Below, in pieces: positions 22,554 through 35,100 of a DNA stretch of 64,000 nucleotides (positions are counted from its first letter, which is position 1; each line of letters begins with the position of its first letter). Source of the stretch: Pycnopodia helianthoides (lineage: Eukaryota > Echinodermata > Asteroidea > Forcipulatida > Asteriidae); contig CM063248.1 of assembly GCA_032158295.1 (NCBI GenBank), forward strand, positions 21,415,273-21,479,272, written 5' to 3'. A program made the position numbers and the translations under genes. The notes beneath the pieces were generated by a model that was given only the letters and a program-made list of their open reading frames with translations, did not search any database and was not told the DNA's origin.

Positions 22554-24953
22554 GGATTGGAGTTGCAGGCCTGCTATGATCATGACAACAGTCCCCCTGT
22601 AAGATTAAGCTAGCATTACAAATGGAATGCAGAGTGGTATTTTTTCAAAAAAAAACTTTAATCAGTATTGACTAATTAAAAAATGGAAAACAATCACCCC
22701 TGTACTTTGGCTTCAATTCAACTCAACTTTGCATGGATGAATGTTTTAGTTTCTCTTAAAAACATGTTTATGAAATTGAAAGCAAAATAATTCTTTCACT
22801 TTATGAGAAATATCAGATATTTTTTAATGCATTTCTTTACTTTAAGTAGGGAGTTAAAGAATTTAAAGTGTAAACTGTTCAAGTTGTCATGAATGATTTC
22901 ATTGCTACGTTGCCTTGCACCTCGCCAAGTGTTCAATTATTTGGTACAACGTGGTACTCTTCATGCCTCAATGCACAATTGTACATACTTTACAGTTGGA
23001 AAAGGGAAGGATTTTAAAACCTTACTTAACATACATACAACTGTACATGGATGGACTACCGTTTAGATAGTATTTTACATTTGTTGCAAATAACGTAATT
23101 CTTCAAAACTTAGTTTTCTTAATGTTGCTTGAGTATAAATTTACAATCTATTTAAAAACATTATTGGGACAATAAACAGACTTATTTTAAAGAAGCTGTA
23201 TGTTCCTTAGGAGACTGCATATTATGTACAATATTGTACATGTACATTTTGTAATGTGTACACATATCTAAACAGGAATAGAATATCTGCACTTGAGCAT
23301 TCCACGCATGCATGAAAATCATAACAGATGCCAAACTTATTAAAATACTGACAGTGAATCTTCCCAATGTTCACATGGTCCTCTCAATTGCTGCAATATG
23401 ATACATGGTACAGTTTACACTGTACACTGCAGGGTAGAAACTGAATCAAGTTTGCCTTTTTTCATGAATTGATGTAAAAAGCTCTGTACGTACAGTACAT
23501 GTAAATGTACATGAAGCATGTACCTGTGTACCGTACATGTAGCTTTCCTTCCACCTTAGTTAAACCAAACATCTTCCCAATATAATGTGTTCAGGGTTTT
23601 TCTTCAAATTTGATCCCAGAATCCATACCAGATACCACATTGGCGTGTCAATTTCTGTCTCAGACAAATCCACTGAATTCATCAGTGTTACCATGGTGTG
23701 TTCTTTGTCAAAATAATGTTCTTACTTTACTTACATACACCTTTGACATCCAATTATAAGTATTATGTGACCAGCATAATGTGGTGGATATGTACCATCG
23801 CATTAAGGTGTTTTAAGTAAGGTGTTAAACAGTGGTTACTGGATTGGTTTGAGGATGGCTTTTTTAAATTGAATAGGAGGATCTCTCAGTACATGATGTG
23901 CATGGCAATCACATTCCAGTGTCACAGTACTTTCTATTATGTCCTGACAAATACTACGTAGCCATTTGACAGGTGGATTGGAACCTTTCTTGAGGTCTGT
24001 AATATTTATTACTCATACAAAGGTTTGATGTCTCCTTCACTTAAGCGATCTGTTCATAAATCTTGGGACATTGCCCAGGAGTTCCCCATTATGGCAGTTA
24101 GGAGGATGCAAATTCCCCAAAGTCTGCTGCAATATCTAACCTGGGCTTCTTTTGAAGCCCTACAACTGCATTAATCTAAAGGAAGAAAGTATTTTCTTTT
24201 GCAAGTTTTATATAAAGTTTGTAATAAATTTTATACCACAGAGTAATTAGAGTAGTGACACTTCACTGCATGAATACTTCTGAATGACGTGTACGTGTAT
24301 GTGCCTTCATACAATAAAGCTTTGATCATTAACAATAATTGTATGAAATTTCTCAAATTGGCTATTAAGATGTTAGAACCTTATAGAAGAACAAGTAAAA
24401 TTGATCGAGTCAGACCCACACATTAAGGACAATATTTCCCAGCAAGAGGTCGTTTTAGCCTAAGACTATGGAAACAATCAACGCGCAATCGCAGAAGTAA
24501 ATTTACATAAATTATTATGAGCATCGGGGTCATGTTTGTTAATATTTATAATTTATTTAATTTCATTTCTGCGATCTCGTGCTGATTGGTGCCCTAGGGA
24601 AGGCTGGGGAGAAAACACAAAGAAAAAGTTAACCCAATGCTGCAGGATTCACAAGACGTTATAGAGAGTTGGTCATGTTGGTTAAACCATGCTGTAAGAG
24701 GGCGCATTATTACGAATTACAAGGAAGGGTACATACACAATCCACTATCAATCACTGTCGTTATTAAAGAGGTGGAGAAGCTCTTCAGTAGCTATAAAAG
24801 TCGTCTTTCTCTTTTATTGATCTAGATTTTAAACAAATTATTGGGTTGTCTTTAGTGTGAATAATATTTGAGAGTCTTTTAGATATGAACAAACAAGAAT
24901 TTGTTTGGTGTTTATAATTGAGCTAATTTTGCCTAATATTGTTTTTCCTCCAG
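22554..24953. other. Non-coding DNA upstream of the first PP2C coding exon
   Basis: AT-rich with TACATGTA-type palindromes near 23236 and 23500. No conserved frame or element ends found. It is either intergenic or the long first PP2C intron. Confidence 0.35.
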
Positions 24954-24962
24954 ATTGTTGGG

Positions 24963-27900
24963 ATGGGGCAGACATTATCGGAGCCCGTAACAGCCAAGGA
25001 GACATCAGCATGTGAGAACCACATGTTCAAGGTTGGATCATCCTGCATGCAAGGATGGAGGATCAGTATCCTTTGAGTAAATTCTTAATAACATTCTTGA
25101 AGACCACTACCTCCCTCCCTATCTCCTAGACACAGTTGGGAAAAGGGATTTTACTTCTGTTTACTTGGTTCGAATTTTCATAGACAAACTTGGCCATTAT
25201 TATTATTATTTGTACTATTATTATTGTAATATGTTTCTGGTAATGAAACCAAAGATGCCTCATAAGTGCACTTACTTGCTGTACATGAAGCTCGCAAGCC
25301 TGAGGAAACCTGTAAACAAGGGTGCTTGCTATGTGAACCAGAAACATCAGGGTTAACCCCTACTCTTCCATGTGTTCTGGGTTCTTCTACAATCACTACT
25401 AGTCCTAGTACACAGGACCTATGACTTAATGTCCCATCCGAAGGACTAAGCAATTATGGTAAAGTATCTTGCTCAAGGACACAAGTGCCACGACCGGGAC
25501 TAGAACCCACACTCTGCTGATCAGAAACACCGGTTTCACCAGTGCTCTTAACCGCTCGGCCACGACATGCCACAAGACTGCATTGCTGATTTTCTTCATT
25601 GAAGATTTGTACTGACCATTGAAAACTTCCAAATACAATAAGTGCTCCATGTTTTTGTTTGGACATTTGTATAACCCCCAAAAATGTGGGTCAAATAAAA
25701 TTGTAGGGCACCATGTTTTTATGATCTAGGTTGGAAGCAAAAACATGATGTGCATATGCCTGTAGGGACTCTATGTTTTTCGCTAATAGTTGCCTGTTCT
25801 TTATTTTAGACAATTAAGGGGCCGTTCACAATTATTAACATTTTCACGAGCGTACAAACCGTACGCTGGGGGGGAGGGGGTTAATGCCCGCCGTACGCTT
25901 TTAAAATATTTTTAATGTCGATCTGTTTTCTCGCCGGTCGCCACAGCCGACTTACTTACTTGGTACCGAGCAATGGAGAGCTGTTGATAGGGCCCCCAAA
26001 AATGTTCTGTTTCCGGTCACCGGTTACATGTCATTTAAAAATAGGGTCTGTAGGTCGGAAAGATTTTTATCTGTAGACTTGTGTGAAAAAAATCAACATT
26101 TTTTTTGTACACTTTTAGGGGGGAGGGGGGGGGTCTTGAAAAAGTGTACTCTTTGTACGCTCGTGAAAATGTTGATAATTGTGAACGGCCTCACAAGACC
26201 TTCAAGACAGAATAAACTATTCTTGTGTATTATAAAGATGATTACTCTCTCCAGGTATTTTATCTGCATTTTTAGTGAAATTTAGATTGCATGTTTCAGT
26301 CTGCAAGCCACTGGAATATGACATTAAAATGCACCAGCTACCATTATGCACATTCCTCATAATATTCATAAGCTGTGAGTAGATACATGTACCTACAACT
26401 CTGTATAGTGTAAATCATATCATATTTTCAACCTTAATTTTTAAAGTAACATTATCAGTTGTTGCTTTTTCGTCACGTTTGGTTTTTATATGAACAGATC
26501 CAGTTTCCAAGCTCTTGTTGGAATATTGGCATGGTGACAAACTAAGCCTCTAAACATAGGCTGAACCATATGAACCATGTGTTGAACATAAACAATTATT
26601 ACAAGCAGTTGGTCGGAGAGTAGAAGAGAAAATATTCCTGTAGAATTCAGAGAATGATTTTATTCCCTGTAAACCCTGATGGAGTCGGGAGATTATTTTC
26701 ATAGTAACCACATGGTGTACTTGCAAAAATCCTTACAGCAACACAATCCTAATGGAATTGACATTTTCTCAGGTTTCCGAGATGTTTTGAAAGATAATAA
26801 ACATTTTGTACATTTTCTGGCCTTCTTCATGCCTTCCGTCTCCAGCAGGATTTTGTAATCTTCTGAGTTACAAAATTACTAACACATGTACGTTGTTGGG
26901 AAACAGCATTTTTAGTTTACCAAAAACAAGCACGAGTACGGTAAAAAGGGGACCAATGTTTCAAAGAATAAACTTACATGAAATATCACTTTATGCTGAT
27001 AGCAGAAAGATGTGAAAATGTACTCAAAGGCCCATATTGGTAAAGGTGCTATAAATTTCCTAAATTCAAATGAAAGTGATGTGTTTTTCCGTAGATGAAG
27101 CAGGTCCTCAGACATGGCATAAAATACGCAAAATTATAGACCAGACTTCATCCAAGAGAAATGGGTATAATTTCAAAATAATTTTGGAGTGACAAGTTTT
27201 ATGTTAATGAATGTACTTTTTTCTTTTTCTCCACTTCAGTAGGTGTTTCTAAATATAGTAAAGTGGGATTTAGGTATGTGCATCCATCATCTACATCACT
27301 TTTTGCTTGCTAAAATGCAGTCACATGTTATTCAAATCCACCTATTGATAAGAAACACCTTTAGATGGTTTCTAAACAGTTACAACTTACAAGTTCAATG
27401 TCAAATAGTTCCAAATATTTACACAAAAGTTACACAGTACGTGCATTATGCTCTAAGACACAAGTGTAAATTCAACATTGTTGATGTTTGTGGTCATGCA
27501 TGTTTGTGGTTTACTCACAAATTAAGTGTTTCTTCCGCTATGATACACCCCAAAAATTATATTCTACTGATAAATTTGATAGGCTTTACACATTTAGATA
27601 GAAATATGACATACAAATGCATAACGTAGTGTTATGCACATGCACTTGAATATAATTTGATGAAATCCAGGGTAATGAAGGTGAGTCATGTAAATACTGA
27701 GTGTTCATGGTACTTTACCATGTACATGTACATAACACGCGTATCCTACAGTGTCTTGTCACTATGTACACTGTACAACCATAGAGAAAGGGGTCCTTTC
27801 TCTATGGTATAATGTACATCCACTGTGGTGATTATGAAAATAACTACTATCAGTCAGGTTAGACTTCCCTCTTCCCTTCAAAATGGTCCCAGCTCTTACT

Positions 27901-30900
27901 GAAGAAGTATACAAACACAATAAATCAATTAAGCAAGCACTGCAAAGACAAAGAAATGTCACAACCAAGAATTCAAATGAAAAGAGTGTTGAGTTTTTTG
28001 GTTTTTTTTGGTTTACTGCAAAGTAATGCGATGCTTACAAAATTGGTGTAAATTATGCTGGTGAAAAATTTGGTTGTGTGTGCTTAAGATTGAGAAACTG
28101 TACACACACAGCTAGTAGTTGAACAGAGTTCACGATCCATAAGAAGATGTGATTCCTTTCACTTAAGGCCATCTTGGCTCTGACCCTTCAGTAACTCTAT
28201 CTCATCAGTGACGGACTGATAAAGATCGTATCTCTCAACTATTCAAAGTTGGTTTGCTTACTGCTTACTGTCTTTGCTAACACTTTGGTTTCTTGCTAAA
28301 TGTTTCTCTGTTTCCTGGTGAATGGCATCAGCAGTAGTCATTTTCCTGTAGCTGGACACACTGCCTGAATGAAGAGGGTCACACAACATTGCAGGGCATT
28401 TTATAAACATGCAAGCCCCTCCAAAAAAAGTATGCATGAAGTACCTCTGTTGTTTAATGCAAGAGATTTATCAGCATGTGTCTGACCATAGAGGAAGGAC
28501 GGTGGTCTGACGTTATAATAAACTCATTTATTTTCTAAGGTAAATGCAAGTAAATTTAATGGGCTTGGAATATGCCCCACTGTACACTGAGAGTGTATCC
28601 AAGATCACCTTGAGTGTGTTCATAAATAAGCAGAACACTTGACAGTGTGTGTAGTTCCATAAATGGGAGCACATCTGCAGGGTCCCATCTCATTGCTCAC
28701 AAATTAGGATTTGTCAGTTTTGTCCTTGTATTCAATTACCTGTGTGCTGGGACATGCTGTAGTCTAGAATGGAGTGTCAATTAAAACCAGTAGTCCAGGA
28801 AATAAATTAATCTGAAAAAGAGAGATCATTTGTGTATTCTCGAATCTGAAACAGTGTGCAGTGTTCCAAGGTTCAGTTTATTTTAAAGCGATGTTTAACC
28901 AAACTGTTTCATTTTTTTCCAATAAAAACCAAACAAAATCAACCCCAAAAAGCAAATCCAAACCCCATTAATAACAGCTAATTGTGTTACAGTGTTCAGT
29001 ATTGATATTTCATGTGAAGACAGTTAACATTATTAACATTTTACGTTCAACTATATAAATCCAATCTAGTACTGTTTCTTCCCGAATAGTATCTGTATCA
29101 ATACACTTAGATGCATATTAAACACACAATGCATACTAATCTACTATAGGACCCTATCTGTATTGATGAATTCACATGTCTCTATCTTGTAACCCCCTTA
29201 AGTCATTCCCCTTATACTATCGACGCCATGATGTGAAGTTAATTGGTCGGCCGGAACAGAGTTGTTTGCTGCCAGTCATTCAACAACCACTACTTCTTCC
29301 CCCACAGTTAGTTCATTCTTTACATTATCCCAATCATGAACTTGTTGAACTGCAGATCAAATCCATGGGATTAATTTCTCTTTTACCTTTGTCATACATG
29401 AACATTGAGTTAGCTGTCTGTTGTAGTGGCTTAGCTTTGACAATTGAATTGAATTTAACATCTACATCTTGTAATATATTTTTGTCAATCACAAAACCAA
29501 CAAAATTTTGAATAATAGATTCACCAAAGGGATGTAAATGATGATAAAGTGGAAGCTGAAAAATACCCATTGTGAAGGATTAGCGTTATTATTTGTGCGA
29601 CACTACAAGTCACAACATTGGCAACAAAAAATAGAGAAGAATAATATTTGTTGACTAATTCATTACAAGTAAGATTCAATGATATGGTAAAATGGTAAAT
29701 CTTGTAGGTACATTATGTGTACACAATGTTCTGTATTATTTTTAGTGTTTGTTTCTTAGTGTAAAATAAATGTGTTGTCAAATAATCATCTCATGCAGAA
29801 AAGAGGTACATATGAAATATTTGTCAATATTGAATACGTGCATTATTTGATAACAAGCTTATTACGGTTTTAATTGATTGTTTTTCTGTGTACAGGATTG
29901 TATGTGTACAATGTGTACAGGATTGTGTGTGTACAGTGTGTACAGAAGAGTATGGGCAAGAAAATTGATTGTTTTTGCTGTGTTAGCTGCAAACTTAAGC
30001 AAGACGATTTAAATATATTCTGATTATAATATAAAATGCCTGAAGATACGTGTACGCACATAAACTTGTATAGTGTGCATGTACAGGCACTGTGTATGAA
30101 TTGTGCACATTTGTTCCCATTTAAAACAACAATGAATACAAGATGAAGTGTAATGTACATGTACATATGTTATATATATGGTTTTAGTCCTGTGACCGAG
30201 TTCTGTTGTTTTTTCATTATTATTCTATAAAGCGTGTATGTCATCATTGTGGGTTGTGCTATTATTACTGCATGAGTTGGATGTATGTATTGATTCTAAT
30301 GACTGATTAAAGAGTAGCCTACATTCATTGTACTAAAAAGTCAGGTGCATTGTACCATAAAGCAATGATTAGTAGTGTTAGCAATACCTGATTATAAGCT
30401 TATAATCTGATCAAGTTTCTTAATTGACGTAAAACTAATTGTGATACAATCATCTAAAAATGATGCTGATGTTTTCACACATGAATTTGTTAGATGTATT
30501 GTAAAATGATATTGTCATTTTTGGAATGATACAAATTGATTCTTGGGAATATTGATAATAGTCAACTCCACTTTCACCAAGTAAGATTTATTATGAAACT
30601 GAATGTCTCTGCATTTGTATGGATAAGTTTCTTAACTGAGTGTGAACTTAGATATGGAAGATGCCCATACCACCAAGTTGTCTGTAGACGAAGACAGAGA
30701 TGCAGCCTTTTTTGCTGTTTATGATGGACATGGTGGTAAGTTGAAATCTTACACCATGTTGTGTGTAAAAACAATCACGTTGCTGTTGTGTGTCTCATTT
30801 CAGATTGTGTCAATGCCCATGGGCTAGTAATACATACTATACAATGCGTTGGATTGGATGTGTGCTTCTGTTATATGATGTAACCACTGCAATACGATAC

Positions 30901-32056
30901 TTTCTCTTTCAACTACTGTATTAATATTATGTGTCACATTGCATTTTACACTTCCCTTTGCCTGCATTATTTCCTTTCCACTGGAACCCCTACCCAAATC
31001 TGTTGTCTACATAATAAATGGGATATTTCATTTTATTTATTAAAAACCTAACCCAGGTCCTTGTAGGTGTCCTACACAGCTTACACTCTCTATTGTATCA
31101 TGAAGTACTTCATTACTTAAAACCAGTTTGCTCTTTCTCTATATTTTTTATGTTTTCACAATCGATATTGTTCTCGTCTTAAGCTTGTGGTGAGACATTC
31201 CAGATCCAAGTAACAGTTACATTTACATGTACTGTATATATTTTATATTCAGCCATAAATCTTCACAAGATACCAAATTATGATGATGATGCACATGGAT
31301 CGATCACTTCACTAGATGTTTTGAATTGTGGCAGTTTCATACATGTACAGTGTGTTCAATTGTGAATGCAGTTCATCGTGAAATGTGCAATATAGATACA
31401 GATTTTGCAATTAAGAGCTATGGCTTGTTCACCATGACCAGTTTGTTCATTAGTCATCGCATAATGATTCTATGATTGTACATAATTTGTACATACAAGT
31501 TCTCATGAGTGAAATAACCACTCCATGTTGACCAAAGTAGTGTAAACAGCTCTGTCAGAATTTAACAATTTCTAATTAAAGAATTGAACGGCAACTAGTA
31601 TTAACAATTTCACCCAATTACGTTGTTGCTGTATAATATCTTTAGACTGTTGAGCATAATACATTTTAACTCATATGTACGTACATTGTAATATTAATGT
31701 ATATATGTTCAGTACATGCATACTGAGTATTTTAACTTGGATGTTTGTTTCCATAAAGGGGCTAAGGTGGCCCAGTATGCTGGGCAGCACCTCCATACAA
31801 AGATGACCAATCAGATGTCTTATAAGAAAGGAGATATCATTGACGGTATCAAGAAATCCTTCCTCTTATTGGATGAGGATATGCTCAGTGGTAAGCATTT
31901 ATATGAGACATTATCATTATATGAAGTCTTCAACTTGCAAAGTTGTTCAAGGGGATAAAATGTACCCAAAGGATCCATGCTGCAACAAAGATGTCAATGC
32001 AGTAAATGAATGAACATGATACAATTCCAGTATTTAACTGCATTGGGCAACAAACA

Positions 32057-32100
<44 letters not shown>

Positions 32101-35100
32101 TAGGCCTACATGATGTTAACCATCCACTGACAATTAATATTCCATATGGTGAATCAGCAATGGTAAGGACTTATCCATCAATTATAATAATATACATACC
32201 ATGTTTCAGGGAGTAACGAGGATGATCTCTTTTCTCATAGTAATGAACAAGTCAAGCTTTGTAGTTCAACATGTATTTGTGTGCAATCCACATAATTTAC
32301 ATGTATACTCTACTTAGTGTACTTGAATAACTTGAGTGTTTGTATTTAATTAATTGTCTCTGTCATGAGGCTAGGATGTAGCTAACTGCAGGGCTCCAAG
32401 TTGGAGGATTGGATTAAAAACCAGCATCTTCATGTAGCAAGGAGCTTTTCTTAAGAATCTTTTTCATTGTAGAAACATTCTCCAATTGTGTCCTGTGGTA
32501 ATATTGGTTTAGAACTGTAAACATGTTTTTTTCGGTAGAATGAACAACTACAACTTCTCAAAAATGTTGATGTTGATTATTGATATACATTTTATTCCAA
32601 GTCCGGATCTAAGTTTATTATATCCATTTCAGATACAGCATATATATTTTGCATTGTCAGATGGAATAAATAATGCATTTTTTGTCCAATCTAGTATAGT
32701 AATAATAATGTGTCCTTCCCATTACCAAATAATATCCATATGTGTATTGAGGTGCAGTAATAGCTCATTTGTTTTTTTCTTCTATGAAGATGAATCAATG
32801 AAAGATGAACTAGCTGGTACTACTGCACTGATAGTGGTGATTAAGGACAACAAGATGTACTGCGTAAGTTTATACACTAGTAAAGAAAGCATTTGTCCTT
32901 GTGTTGGCCACCTCCTTCCCAACTCAAGAATACACCCACACATACCTCATGTATCCAGGGTTGAGAATCTGTGATGTTTCTAACCGTAGCCTTGGTCCAT
33001 ATACTTAAGTGTGTTAGGGTTAATTGATAGTACCAGTTTACGCACTTACTAAATGGATCATTGCCTGTCAGCACTGACATGGATGGATCCTGTATCTATA
33101 ATGTAGCGTTATACTACAGGGACTAGCATTGATAATGTGCATAGTGCTGGAGGCAAAGATGTGCACAGCAGAGTGGAATATTCTGTATCTCAAGTTATCC
33201 ACATCTGATCAGAGTCTGGGAATCCAATTCTCATGGCTGATAACTGAAAGATGTCGGCTGAAATTAATGGCTGATGTGTTCTGGTACTACATTACTGATT
33301 ACCACGTTATCAAATTTTTTATACTAAAAGCCAAATAAATTGGAATGATTGACATTGTGAAAGGTGTTATGCTTTCTCTTAAAGGGCAAGACAAAAAGGA
33401 AAATATGTCCTGAACATGTTCATACAAAACAAGAAAGACTTTTGATGAAATCTTTCTTTGTAGTGATTTTGTAAAAGTGCAAAGATTACAATCCAATCTG
33501 TTCACGTTGGAAAAAGACTCTGCGTTGGATGTTGAAAATAAAGACGCTCCTTTGTTTGTAATGAGATACATTTATATGTGCAACAAATGTGGTGTTGTTT
33601 GTGATGTAAAACTGTGTTTATTGACATGACATTGGCATCTGTCATACTGTATCTCTGTATTGATGACACAGGGTAATGTTGGAGACTCAAGAGCAGTTTC
33701 TAGTGTGAGCGGTCATGCACAACCTCTCTCTTATGACCACAAACCAGGCAATGAAGAAGAAACTAAGAGAATCATAGCTGCTGGAGGCTGGGTAGAATTT
33801 AATAGAGTCAATGGTGAGTTTAGCATCATCGGTCATTGTCCAGAACAGCACAGCACTATGTAGGAAATTACTCACATAATCACCATTACCAAATATAACA
33901 ACTTTTTGGATTGTGTGAAGTTGACAACGAAAATCAACATAAGTGATCTTTGAAGCTTTGCATGGTTTGGAAATAAGAAGTAACTATAAATAGTAAACCT
34001 GCAGGTACAATTATGGGTAAAATCTCTTGTGGGAGGAGTGTTGGCTCTGAAAAGAACCTGTGTGGTCTCAATGTGGAGAGAGATCACACCGGCTCTTTTC
34101 TGAGCCAACACTCCTCCCAAAAGAGATTTTATACTTGGTTGTATCCACAAGTTTACTATTTATAGTTACTTCTTAAAAATGAACATATTTCCTAAACACA
34201 GATTTATAAATGAAAATATTTAGGTTTAATTGCCCTGTTATGATGTTTGTAAAAGGTTGACGTCCACTTGACATCTTGCTCTGCAAATTTTTCCCAACTG
34301 AATAACGGTGGACATTTATTCACGTCTCAGAACTGTTTTGGTTGGGTTGGTCATATCTATTGACATAATCATGCCCTGGTACATTCCATTTTGTTACACC
34401 TCTGTCTTGAATGCTGTATTTTATTGGCGCAGAACGATCACATGAGCGGGCAACAAATATCCATGTACCACTCTCCTCTTACGCGCGCACGTTGTACAAC
34501 TTTCTGTGCAGCAAAGGATCAAGATTATCATCGTTTCGATGAAATTGGAGTCCTTCAGATGAGGAAAATATTACTAAGAATTTAAGACAGAGGTATAACA
34601 AAACAATTTTTTCACCTCGGGTGCCATTTGCCCCCGAGGGTGTACAAAACACCATGGACCATGTCACCGCAGGCAACAATTGTATAGTGTAGCATGTACA
34701 GGCATGCACCTATTGTGCTATGCTTTGTTTCCCCTGTTCAAAGAGGGACAATGGGTGCTGGAATCCATGCTCGAAATGTCCCTTTTTCCGAGGATTATTG
34801 TGTATTTCCCGATTCCAAGCCTTCAGTCTTTTGTTGAAGAAATGAGGTGTATAAGAGACAGATAGGCTGCTACCACTGTTTATTGTTGTATTAGGCATAT
34901 GAGAGGCAAGTCCAAAATTTGAGCATACCATAGCTGTTTATTGGTGGCTTGCGGCCAAAGTTTGGCCAATGCACGGTGAAGACGTTCCATATTTTTTGGA
35001 AAGAGAAAAAAAATTTTGGTGCATTTATAATACTGTTTGCTGTCTTTACTTTGTTTAGTCAGGGTTTCATTGTGACAACGATATTTAAAAAAAAAAATAG

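Noticed and set aside
25500..25572. A tRNA-Leu/Ser gene on the minus strand
   Set aside because: A and B boxes are present, but a SINE body and a (TAA)n tail follow, and sibling copies share that body. It is a SINE head.
27243..27629. 128-residue open frame in a PP2C intron
   Set aside because: AT-rich with no motif, no splice partners that preserve the PP2C frame, and composition like the surrounding non-coding DNA.
29176..29570. Overlapping open frames on both strands in a PP2C intron (111 and 78 aa)
   Set aside because: The minus frame ([20 protein letters not shown]) looks faintly like decayed element coding sequence, but I could not tie it to any family or find element ends. Not listed as a gene.
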